Of a stretch of 64,000 bases of DNA, positions 39,310-51,960 are shown piece by piece (the first letter of the stretch is position 1; the number at the start of each line of letters is the position of its first letter). The stretch is from assembly GCA_036172665.1 (NCBI GenBank), contig CM069872.1:25672001-25736000 (forward strand), read 5' to 3'. The notes beneath the pieces are model-generated. The model was not told the DNA's origin. It saw only the letters and a list, made by a program, of their open reading frames with translations, and did no database searches. The position numbers were made by a program, and so were the translations under genes. The DNA comes from Prosopocoilus inquinatus (lineage: Eukaryota; Arthropoda; Insecta; Coleoptera; Lucanidae).

Positions 39310-39690
39310 AACGAAACAACACGTATTAGCGTTGTTCCTGTAATGTATCTAATCGATCCTTACTCATCTATCATGTTATTTGACGTTTGGACGGACTCCA
39401 GTAACTCTGATGTGAGATACAAAGTTATCGGACGCAGCAGAAGCTGGAAATAGTTTTAAACGAAACAACACGTATTAGCGTTGTTCCTGTGATGTATTTA
39501 ATCGATCCTTACTCATCTATCATGTTATTTGACGTTTGGATGGACTCCAGTAACTCTGATGTGAGATACGAAATGTTCGGACGCAGCAGCAGCAGGAAAT
39601 AGTTTTAAACGAAACAACACATATTAGCGTTGTTCCTGTGATGTAACTAATCGATCCTTACTCATATATCATGTTATTTGACGTTTGGAC
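39310..39690 (+). repeat. Foreign linker between the two large copies
   Basis: About 2.5 monomers that belong to neither end of the duplication. They carry the rare pair GATGTATTTAATCG (39491) and GCAGCAGCAGGAAATAG, found elsewhere only at about 55131/55230 and 57664/57763. The match to the 55-kb site has offset 15640 bp (105 units less 5, which equals the known indels between). The switch from copy 1 to linker falls within about 39306-39322, and from linker to copy 2 within about 39668-39710. Confidence 0.75.
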
Positions 39691-42600
39691 GGACTCCAGT
39701 AACTCTGATGTGAGATACAATGTTATCGGACGCAGCAGAAGCTGGAAATAGTTTTAAACGAAACAACACGTATTAGCGTTGTTCCTGTGATGTATCTAAA
39801 CGATCCTTACTTATCTAACATGTTATTTGACGTTTGGATGGACTCCAGTAAGTCTGATGTGAGATACAAAGTTTTTGGACGCAGCAGGAGCTAGAAATAG
39901 TTTTAAACGAAACAACACGTATTAGCGTTGTTCCTGTAATGTATCTAATCGATGCTTACTCATCTATCATGTTATTTGACGTTTGGACGGACTCCAGTAA
40001 CTCTGATGTGAGATACAAAGTTCTCGGACGCAGCAGAAGCTGGAAATAGTTTTAAACGAAACAACACGTATTAGCGTTGTTCCTGTGATGTATCTAATCG
40101 ATCCTTACTCATCTATCATGTTATTTGACGTTTGGATGGACTCCAGTAACTCTGATGTGAGATACGAAATGTTCGGACGCAGCAGCAGCTGGAAATAGTT
40201 TTAAACGAAACAACACATATTAGCGTTGTTCCTGTGATGTAACTAATCGATCCTTACTCATATATCATGTTATTTGACGTTTGGACGGACTCCAGTAACT
40301 CTGATGTGAGATACAAAGTTCTCGGACGCAGTAGAAGCTGGAAATAGTTTTGAACGAAACAACACGTATTAGCGTTGTGCCTGTGATGTATCTAAACGAT
40401 CCTTACTTATCTAACATGTTATTTGACGTTTGGATGGACTCCAGTAAGTCTGATGTGAGATACAAAGTTTTTGGACGCAGCAGGAGCTGGAAATAGTTTT
40501 AAACGAAACAACTCGGATGAGCGTTGTTCCTGTGCTGTATCTAATCGATTCTTACTCATCTATCATGTTATTTGACGTTTCGATGGACTCCAGTAACTCT
40601 AATGTGAGAAACGAAATTTTCGGACGCAGCAGAAGCTGGAAATAGTTTTAAACGAAACAAAACGCATTAGCGTTGTTCCTGTGATGTATCTAATCGATCC
40701 TTACTTATCTATCATGTTATTTGACGTTTCGATGGACTCCAGTAACTATGATGTGAGATACGAAATTTTCGGACGCAGCAGAAGCTGGAAATAGTTTTAA
40801 ACGAAACAACACGCATTAGCGTTGTTCCTGTGATGTATCTAACCGATCCTTACTCATCTGTCATGTTATTTGACGTTTGGATGGACTCCAGTAACCCTGA
40901 CGTGAGATACGAAGTTCTCGGACGCAGCAGAAGCTGGAAATAGTTTTAAACGAAACAACACGCATTAGCGTTGTTCCTGTGATGTATCTAATCGATCCTT
41001 ACTCATCTATCATGTTATTTGGCGTTTCGATGGACTCCAGTAATTCTGATGTGAGATACGACGTTTTCGGACGCAGCAGCAGCTGGAAATAGTTTTAAAC
41101 GAAACAAAACATATTAGCGTTGTTCCTGTAATGTATCTAATCGATCCTTACTCATCTATCATGTTATTTGACGTTTGGACGGACTCCAGTAAGTCTGATG
41201 TGAGATACAAAGTTTTTGGACGCAGCAGGAGCTAGAAATAGTTTTAAACGAAACAACACGTATTAGCGTTGTTCCTGTGCTGTATCTAATTGATCCTTAC
41301 TTATCTATCATGTTATTTGACGTTTCGATGGACTCCAGTAACTCTGATGTGAGATGCGACGTTTTCGGACGCAGCAGAAGCTGGAAATAGTTTCAAACGA
41401 AACAACACGTATTAGCGTTGTTCCTGTGATGTATCTAATCGATCCTTACTCATCTATCATGTTATTTGACGTTTGGACGGACTCCAGTACCTCTGATGAG
41501 AGATACAAAGTTCTCGGACGCAGTAGAAGCTGGAAATAGTTTTGAACGAAACAACACGTATTAGCGTTGTTCCTGTGATGTATCTAAACGATCCTTACTT
41601 ATCTAACATGTTATTTGCCGTTTGCATGGACTCCAGTAAGTCTGATGTGAGATACGACGTTTTCGGACGCAGCAGAAGCTGGAAATAGTTTTAAACGAAA
41701 CAACACGCATTAGCGTTGTTCCTGTGATGTATCTAATCGATCCTTACTTATCTATCATGTTATTTGACGTTTGGATGGACTCCAGTAAGTCTGATGTGAG
41801 ATACGACGTTTTCGGACGCAGCAGAAGCTGGAAATAGTTTTAAACGAAACAACACGCATTAGCGTTGTTCCTGTGATGTATCTAATCGATCCTTACTCAT
41901 CTATCATGTTATTTGACGTTTGGACGGACTCCAGTATCTCTGATGTGAGATACAATGTTATCGGTCGCAGCAGAAGCTGGAAATAGTTTTAAACGAAACA
42001 ACACGCATTAGCGTTGTTCCTGTGATGTATCTAATCGATCCTTACTTATCTATCATGTTATTTGACGTTTGGATGGACTCCAGTAAGTCTGATGTGAGAT
42101 ACGACGTTTTCGGACGCAGCAGAAGCTGGAAATAGTTTTAAACGAAACAACACGCATTAGCGTTGTTCCTGTGATGTATCTAATCGATCCTTACTCATCT
42201 ATCATGTTATTTGACGTTTCAACGGACTCCAGTAACTCTGATGTGAGATACAATGTTATCGGACGCAGCAGAAGCTGGAAATAGTTCTAAACGAAACAAC
42301 ACGCATTAGCGTTGTTCCTGTGATGTATCTAATCGATCCTTACTTATCTATCATGTTATTTGACGTTTGGATGGACTCCAGTAAGTCTGATGTGAGATGC
42401 GACGTTTTCGGACGCAGCAGAAGCTGGAAATAGTTTTAAACGAAACAACACGTATTAGCGTTGTTCCTGTAATGTATCTAATCGATCCTTACTCATCTAT
42501 CATGTTATTTGACGTTTGGACGGACTCCAGTAACTCTGATGTGAGATACAAAGTTATCGGACGCAGCAGAAGCTGGAAATACTTTTAAACGAAACAACAC

Positions 42601-45600
42601 GTATTAGCGTTGTTCCTGTGATGTATCTAATCGATCCTTACTCATCTATCATGTTATTTGACGTTTGGATGGACTCCAGTAACTCTGATGTGAGATACGA
42701 AATGTTCGGACGCAGCAGCAGCTGGAAATAGTTTTAAACGAAACAACACATATTAGCGTTGTTCCTGTGATGTAACTAATCGATACTTACTCATGTATCA
42801 TGTTATTTGACGTTTGGACGGACTCCAGTAACTCTGATGAGAGATACAAAGTTCTCGGACGCAGTAGAAGCTGGAAATAGTTTTGAACGAAACAACACGT
42901 ATTAGCGTTGTGCCTGTGATGTATCTAAACGATCCTTACTTATCTAACATGTTATTTGACGTTTGGATGGACTCCAGTAAGTCTGATGTGAGATACAAAG
43001 TTTTTGGACGCAGCAGGAGCTGGAAATAGTTTTAAACGAAACAACACGGATGAGCGTTGTTCCTGTGCTGTATCTAATCGATTCTTACTCATCTATCATG
43101 TTATTTGACGTTTCGATGGACTCCAGTAACTCTAAGGTGAGAAACGAAATTTTCGGACGCAGCAGAAGCTGGAAATAGTTTTAAACGAAACAACACGCAT
43201 TAGCGTTGTTCCTGTGATGTATCTAATCGATCCTTACTTATCTATCATGTTATTTGACGTTTGGATGGACTCCAGTAAGTCTGATGTGAGATACGACGTT
43301 TTCGGACGCAGCAGAAGCTGGAAATAGTTTTAAGCGAAACAACACGCATTAGCGTTGTTCCTGTGATGTATCTAATCGATCCTTACTCATCTATCATGTT
43401 ATTTGACGTTTCAACGGACTCCAGTAACTCTGATGTGAGATACAATGTTATCGGACGCAGCAGAAGCTGGAAATAGTTTTAAACGAAACAACACGCATTA
43501 GCGTTGTTCCTGTGATGTATCTAATCGATCCTTACTCATCTGTCATGTTATTTGGCGTTTCGATGGACTCCAGTAACTGTGATGTGAGTTACGAAGTTCT
43601 CGGACGCAGCTGAAGCTAGAAATAGTTTTAAACGAAACAACACGCATTAGCGTTGTTCCTGTGATGTATCTAATCGATCCTTACTTATCTATCATGTTAT
43701 TTGACGTTTGGATGGACTCCAGTAAGTCTGATGTGAGATACAAAGTTTCTGGACGCAGCAGGAGCTGGAAATAGTTTTAAACGAAACAACACGTATTAGC
43801 GTTGTTCCTCTGATGTATCTAAACGATCCTTACTTATCTAACATGTTATTTGACGTTTGGATGGACTCCAATAAGTCTGATGTGAGATACAAAGTTTTTG
43901 GACGCAGCAGGAGCTAGAAATAGTTTTAAACGAAACAACACGTATTAGCGTTGTTCCTGTGCTGTATCTAATTGATCCTTACTTATCTATCATGTTATTT
44001 GACGTTTCGATGGACTCCAGTAACTCTGATGTGAGATCCGACGTTTTCGGACGCAGCAGAAGCTGGAAATAGTTTTAAACGAAACAACACGTATTAGCGT
44101 TGTTCCTGTGATGTATCTAATCGATCCTTACTCATCTATCATGTTATTTGACGTTTGGACGGACTCCAGTACCTCTGATGAGAGATAAAAAGTTCTCGGA
44201 CGCAGTAGAAGCTGGAAATAGTTTTGAACGAAACAACACGTATTAGCGTTGTTCCTGTGATGTATCTAAACGATCCTTACTTATCTAACATGTTATTTGC
44301 CGTTTGCATGGACTCCAGTAAGTCTGATGTGAGATACGTTTTCGGACGCAGCAGAAGCTGGAAATAGTTTTAAACGAAACAACACGCATTAGCGTTGTTC
44401 CTGTGATGTATCTAATCGATAATTACTCATCTATCATGTTATTTGACGTTTCAACGGACTCCAGTAACTCTGATGTGAGATACAATGTTATCGGACGCAG
44501 CAGAAGCTGGAAATAGTTCTAAACGAAACAACACGCATTAGCGTTGTTCCTGTGATGTATCTAATCGATCCTTACTTATCTGTCATGTTATTTGACGTTT
44601 GGATGGACTCCAGTAAGTCTGATGTGAGATACGACGTTTTCGGACGCAGCAGAAGCTGGAAATAGTTTTAAACGAAACAACACGCATTAGCGTTGTTCCT
44701 GTGATGTATCTAATCGATCCTTACTCATCTATCATGTTATTTGACGTTTGGACGGACTCCAGTATCTCTGATGTGAGATACAATGTTATCGGACGCAGCA
44801 GAAGCTGGAAATAGGTTTAAACGAAACAACACGCATTAGCGTTGTTCCTGTGATGTATCTAATCGATCCTTTCTTATCTATCATGTTATTTGACGTTTGG
44901 ATGGACTCCAGTAAGTCTGATGTGAGATACGACGTTTTCGGACGCAGCAGAAGCTGGAAATAGTTTTAAACGAAACAACACGCATTAGCGTTGTTCCTGT
45001 GATGTATCTAATCGATCCTTACTCATCTATCATGTTATTTGACGTTTGGACGGACTCCAGTAACTCTGATGTGAGATACAATGTTATCGGACGCAGCAGA
45101 AGCTGGAAATAGTTTTAAACGAAACAACACGTATTAGCGTTGTTCCTGTGATGTATCTAAACGATCCTTACTTATCTAACATGTTATTTGACGTTTGGAT
45201 GGACTCCAGTAAGTCTGATGTGAGATACAAAGCTTTTGGACGCAGCAGGAGCTAGAAATAGTTTTAAACGAAACAACACGTATTAGCGTTGTTCCTGTAA
45301 TGTATCTAATCGATCCTTACTTATCTATCATGTTATTTGACGTTTGGATGGACTCCAGTAAGTCTGATGTGAGATACAAAGTTTTTGGACGCAGCAGGAG
45401 CTGGAAATAGTTTTAAACGAAACAACACGTATTAGCGTTGTTCCTGTGATGTATCTAAACGATCCTTACTTATCTAACATGTTATTTGACGTTTGGATGG
45501 ACTCCAGTAAGTCTGATGTGAGATACAATGTTTTTGGACGCAGCAGGAGCTAGAAATAGTTTTAAACGAAACAACACGTATTAGCGTTGTTCCTGTGCTG

Positions 45601-48600
45601 TATCTAATTGATCCTTACTTATCTATCATGTTATTTGACGTTTCGATGGACTCCAGTAACTCTGATGTGAGATGCGACGTTTTCGGACGCAGCAGAAGCT
45701 GGAAATAGTTTTAAACGAAACAACACGTATTAGCGTTGTTCCTGTGATGTATCTAATCGATCCTTACTTATCTATCATGTTATTTGACATTTGGATGGAC
45801 TCCAGTAAGTCTGATGTGAGATACGACGTTTTCGGACGCAGCAGAAGCTGGAAATAGTTTTAAACGAAACAACACGCATTAGCGTTGTTCCTGTGATGTA
45901 TCTAATCGATCCTTACTCATCTATCATGTTATTTGACGTTTGGACGGACTCCAGTATCTCTGATGTGAGATACAATGTTATCGGACGCAGCAGAAGCTGG
46001 AAATAGTTTTAAACGAAACAACACGCATTAGCGTTGTTCCTGTGATGTATCTAATCGATCCTTACTTATCTATCATGTTATTTGACGTTTGGATGGACTC
46101 CAGTAAGTCTGATGTGAGATACGACGTTTTCGGACGCAGCAGAAGCTGGAAATAGTTTTAAACGAAACAACACGCATTAGCGTTGTTCCTGTGATGTATC
46201 TAATCGATCCTTACTCATCTATCATGTTATTTGACGTTTCAACGGACTCCAGTAACTCTGATGTGAGATACAATGTTATCGGACGCAGCAGATGCTGGAA
46301 ATAGTTCTAAACGAAACAACACGCATTAGCGTTGTTCCTGTGATGTATCTAATCGATCCTTACTTATCTATCATGTTATTTGACGTTTGGATGGACTCCA
46401 GTAAGTCTGATGTGAGATGCGACGTTTTCGGACGCAGCAGAAGCTGGAAATAGTTTTAAACGAAACAACACGTATTAGCGTTGTTCCTGTAATGTATCTA
46501 ATCGATCCTTACTCATCTATCATGTTATTTGACGTTTGGACGGACTCCAGTAACTCTGATGTGAGATACAAAGTTATCGGACGCAGCAGAAGCTGGAAAT
46601 ACTTTTAAACGAAACAACACGTATTAGCGTTGTTCCTGTGATGTATCTAATCGATCCTTACTCATCTATCATGTTATTTGACGTTTGGATGGACTCCAGT
46701 AACTCTGATGTGAGATACGAAATGTTCGGACGCAGCAGCAGCTGGAAATAGTTTTAAACGAAACAACACATATTAGCGTTGTTCCTGTGATGTAACTAAT
46801 CGATACTTACTCATGTATCATGTTATTTGACGTTTGGACGGACTCCAGTAACTCTGATGAGAGATACAAAGTTCTCGGACGCAGTAGAAGCTGGAAATAG
46901 TTTTGAACGAAACAACACGTATTAGCGTTGTGCCTGTGATGTATCTAAACGATCCTTACTTATCTAACATGTTATTTGACGTTTGGATGGACTCCAGTAA
47001 GTCTGATGTGAGATACAAAGTTTTTGGACGCAGCAGGAGCTGGAAATAGTTTTAAACGAAACAACACGGATGAGCGTTGTTCCTGTGCTGTATCTAATCG
47101 ATTCTTACTCATCTATCATGTTATTTGACGTTTCGATGGACTCCAGTAACTCTAATGTGAGAAACGAAATTTTCGGACGCAGCAGAAGCTGGAAATAGTT
47201 TTAAACGAAACAACACGCATTAGCGTTGTTCCTGTGATGTATCTAATCGATCCTTACTTATCTATCATGTTATTTGACGTTTGGATGGACTCCAGTAAGT
47301 CTGATGTGAGATGCGACGTTTTCGGACGCAGCAGAAGCTGGAAATAGTTTTAAACGAAACAACACGTATTAGCGTTGTTCCTGTAATGTATCTAATCGAT
47401 CCTTACTCATCTATCATGTTATTTGACGTTTGGACGGACTCCAGTAACTCTGATGTGAGATACAAAGTTATCGGACGCAGCAGAAGCTGGAAATACTTTT
47501 AAACGAAACAACACGTATTAGCGTTGTTCCTGTGATGTATCTAATCGATCCTTACTCATCTATCATGTTATTTGACGTTTGGATGGACTCCAGTAACTCT
47601 GATGTGAGATACGAAATGTTCGGACGCAGCAGCAGCTGGAAATAGTTTTAAACGAAACAACACATATTAGCGTTGTTCCTGTGATGTAACTAATCGATAC
47701 TTACTCATGTATCATGTTATTTGACGTTTGGACGGACTCCAGTAACTCTGATGAGAGATACAAAGTTCTCGGACGCAGTAGAAGCTGGAAATAGTTTTGA
47801 ACGAAACAACACGTATTAGCGTTGTGCCTGTGATGTATCTAAACGATCCTTACTTATCTAATATGTTATTTGACGTTTGGATGGACTCCAGTAAGTCTGA
47901 TGTGAGATACAAAGTTTTTGGACGCAGCAGGAACTGGAAATAGTTTTAAACGAAACAACACGGATGAGCGTTGTTCCTGTGCTGTATCTAATCGATTCTT
48001 ACTCATCTATCATGTTATTTGACGTTTCGATGGACTCCAGTAACTCTAATGTGAGAAACGAAATTTTCGGACGCAGCAGAAGCTGGAAATAGTTTTAAAC
48101 GAAACAACACGCATTAGCGTTGTTCCTGTGATGTATCTAATCGATCCTTACTTATCTATCATGTTATTTGACGTTTCGATGGACTCCAGTAACTATGATG
48201 TGAGATACGAAATTTTCGGACGCAGCAGAAGCTGGAAATAGTTTTAAACGAAACAACACGCATTAGCGTTGTTCCTGTGATGTATCTAATCGATCCTTAC
48301 TCATCTGTCATGTTATTTGGCGTTTCGATGGACTCCAGTAACTGTGATGTGAGTTACGAAGTTCTCGGACGCAGCTGAAGCTAGAAATAGTTTTAAACGA
48401 AACAACACGCATTAGCGTTGTTCCTGTGATGTATCTAATCGATCCTTACTTATCTATCATGTTATTTGACGTTTGGATGGACTCCAGTAAGTCTGATGTG
48501 AGATACAAAGTTTCTGGACGCAGCAGGAGCTGGAAATAGTTTTAAACGAAACAACACGTATTAGCGTTGTTTCTGTGATGTATCTAAACGATCCTTACTT

Positions 48601-51600
48601 ATCTAACATGTTATTTGACGTTTGGATGGACTCCAGTAAGTCTGATGTGAGATACAAAGTTTTTGGACGCAGCAGGAGCTAGAAATAGTTTGAAACGAAA
48701 CAACACGTATTAGCGTTGTTCCTGTGCTGTATCTAATTGATCCTTACTTATCTATCATGTTATTTGACGTTTCGATGGACTCCAGTAACTCTGATGTGAG
48801 ATGCGACGTTTTCGGACGCAGCAGAAGCTGGAAATAGTTTTAAACGAAACAACACGTATTAGCGTTGTTCCTGTGATGTATCTAATCGATCCTTACTCAT
48901 CTATCATGTTATTTGACGTTTGGACGGACTCCAGTACCTCTGATGAGAGATAAAAAGTTCTCGGACGCAATAGAAGCTGGAAATAGTTTTGAACGAAACA
49001 ACACGTATTAGCGTTGTTCCTGTGATGTATCTAAACGATCCTTACTTATCTAACATGTTATTTGCCGTTTGCATGGACTCCAGTAAGTCTGATGTGAGAT
49101 ACGTTTTCGGACGCAGCAGAAGCTGGAAATAATTTTAAACGAAACAACACGCATTAGCGTTGTTCCTGTGATGTATCTAATCGATCCTTACTTATCTATC
49201 ATGTTATTTGACGTTTGGATGGACTCCAGTAAGTCTGATGTGAGATACGACGTTTTCGGACGCAGCAGAAGCTGGAAATAGTTTTAAACGAAACAACACG
49301 CATTAGCGTTGTTCCTGTGATGTATCTAATCGATCCTTACTCATCTATCATGTTATTTGACGTTTGGACGGACTCCAGTATCTCTGATGTGAGATACAAT
49401 GTTATCGGACGCAGCAGAAGCTGGAAATAGTTTTAAACGAAACAACACGTATTAGCGTTGTTCCTGTGATGTATCTAAACGATCCTTACTTATCTAACAT
49501 GTTATTTGACGTTTGGATGGACTCCAGTAAGTCTGATGTGAGATACAAGGTTTTTGGACGCAGCAGGAGCTAGAAATAGTTTTAAACGAAACAACACGTA
49601 TTAGCGTTGTTCCTGTAATGTATCTAATCGATCCTTACTCATCTATCATGTTATTTGACGTTTGGACGGACTCCAGTAACTCTGATGTGAGATACAAAGT
49701 TATCGGACGCAGCAGAAGCTGGAAATAGTTTTAAATGAAACAACACGTATTAGCGTTGTTCCTGTGATGTATCTAATCGATCCTTACTCATCTATCATGT
49801 TATTTGACGTTTGGACGGACTCCAGTACCTCTGGTGAGAGATACAAAGTTCTCGGACGCAGTAGAAGCTGGAAATAGTTTTGAACGAAACAACACGTATT
49901 AGCGTTGTGCCTGTGATGTATCTAAACGATCCTTACTTATCTAACATGTTATTTGCCGTTTGCATGGACTCCAGTAAGTCTGATGTGAAATACGACGTTT
50001 TCGGACGCAGCAGAAGCTAGAAATAGTTTTAAACGAAACAACACGCATTAGCGTTGTTCCTGTGATGTATCTAATCGATCCTTACTTATCTGTCATGTTA
50101 TTTGACGTTTGGATGGACTCCAGTAAGTCTGATGTGAGATACGACGTTTTCGGACGCAGCAGAAGCTGGAAATAGTTTTAAACGAAACAACACGCATTAG
50201 CGTTGTTCCTGTGATGTATCTAATCGATCCTTACTCATCTATCATGTTATTTGACGTTTGGACGGACTCCAGTATCTCTGATGTGAGATACAATGTTATC
50301 GGACGCAGCAGAAGCTGGAAATAGTTTTAAACGAAACAACACGCATTAGCGTTGTTCCTGTGATGTATCTAATCGATCCTTACTTATCTATCATGTTATT
50401 TGACGTTTGGATGGACTCCAGTAAGTCTGATGTGAGATACGACGTTTTCGGACGCAGCAGAAGCTGGAAATAGTTTTAAACGAAACAACACGCATTAGCG
50501 TTGTTCCTGTGATGTATCTAATCGATCCTTACTCATCCATCTATCATGTTATTTGACGTTTGGATGGACTCCAGTAACTCTGAAGTGAGATACGAAGTTC
50601 TCGGACGCAGCTGAAGCTGGAAATAGTTTTAAACGAAACAACACGTATTAGCGTTGTTCCTGTGATGTATCTAAACGATCCTTACTTATCTAACATGTTA
50701 TTTGACGTTTGGATGGACTCCAGTAAGTCTGATGTGAGATACAAAGTTTTTGGACGCAGCAGGAGCTAGAAATAGTTTTAAACGAAACAACACGTATTAG
50801 CGTTGTTCCTGTAATGTATCTAATCGATCCTTACTCATCTATCATGTTATTTGACGTTTGGACGGACTCCAGTAACTCTGATGTGAGATACAAAGTTATC
50901 GGACGCAGCAGAAGCTGGAAATAGTTTTAAACGAAACAACACGTATTAGCGTTGTTCCTGTGATGTATCTAATCGATCCTTACTCATCTATCATGTTATT
51001 TGACGTTTGGATGGACTCCAGTAACTCTGATGTGAGATACGAAATGTTCGGACGCAGCAGCAGCTGGAAATAGTTTTAAACGAAACAACACATATTAGCG
51101 TTGTTCCTGTGATATAACTAATCGATCCTTACTCATATATCATGTTATTTGACGTTTGGACGGACTCCAGTAACTCTGATGAGAGATACAAAGTTCTCGG
51201 ACGCAGTAGAAGCTGGAAATAGTTTTGAACGAAACAACACGTATTAGCGTTGTGCCTGTGATGTATCTAAACGATCCTTACTTATCTATCATGTTATTTG
51301 ACGTTTGGATGGACTCCAGTAAGTCTGATGTGAGATACAAAGTTTCTGGACGCAGCAGGAGCTGGAAATAGTTTTAAACGAAACAACACGTATTAGCGTT
51401 GTTTCTGTGATGTATCTAAACGATCCTTACTTATCTAACATGTTATTTGACGTTTGGATGGACTCCAGTAAGTCTGATGTGAGATACAAAGTTTTTGGAC
51501 GCAGCAGGAGCTAGAAATAGTTTTAAACGAAACAACACGTATTAGCGTTGTTCCTGTGCTGTATCTAATTGATCCTTACTTATCTATCATGTTATTTGAC

Positions 51601-51960
51601 GTTTCGATGGACTCCAGTAACTCTGATGTGAGATGCGACGTTTTCGGACGCAGCAGAAGCTGGAAATAGTTTTAAACGAAACAACACGTATTAGCGTTGT
51701 TCCTGTGATGTATCTAATCGATCCTTACTCATCTATCATGTTATTTGACGTTTGGACGGACTCCAGTACCTCTGATGAGAGATAAAAAGTTCTCGGACGC
51801 AATAGAAGCTGGAAATAGTTTTGAACGAAACAACACGTATTAGCGTTGTTCCTGTGATGTATCTAAACGATCCTTACTTATCTAACATGTTATTTGCCGT
51901 TTGCATGGACTCCAGTAAGTCTGATGTGAGATACGTTTTCGGACGCAGCAGAAGCTGGAA
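39690..51960 (+). repeat. Large tandem duplication, copy 2
   Basis: Starts where the sequence switches to the AATGTTATCGG monomer near 39.72 kb and follows copy 1 monomer by monomer, including the 3-bp-deleted units at 44333, 49098 and 51930. Differences from copy 1 found by spot comparison are isolated: AAACATATT at about 41.1 kb against ACACATATT, TTTGCCG at about 49.95 kb against TTTGCAG, TAAATGAAAC near 49.73 kb against TAAACGAAAC, and the 4-bp insertion near 50.54 kb. It ends where the AATAATTTTAAACG marker (about 51.96 kb) is followed by ACGCATTAGCG rather than the linker. Confidence 0.87.

Larger units (their letters stand above)
24940..39310 (+). repeat. Large tandem duplication, copy 1 (offset 14739 bp)
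   Basis: Landmarks match those 14739 bp downstream from about 24.94 kb on: GATACG of the 3-bp-deleted monomer at 29594 and 44333, again at 34359 and 49098; CTGGTGAG at 35092 and 49831; and the GATGCGACG sites at 26615, 27658, 30933, 31678 and 32572, all with partners at +14739. 14739 is 99 x 149 less 12, the 12 coming from four 3-bp-deleted monomers. From about 36.26 kb copy 1 has an extra 2083-bp unit; after it the offset becomes 12660 (GATATAACTA at 38451 and 51111). Copy 1 ends at the AATAATTTTAAACG marker near 39.30 kb. Confidence 0.88.
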
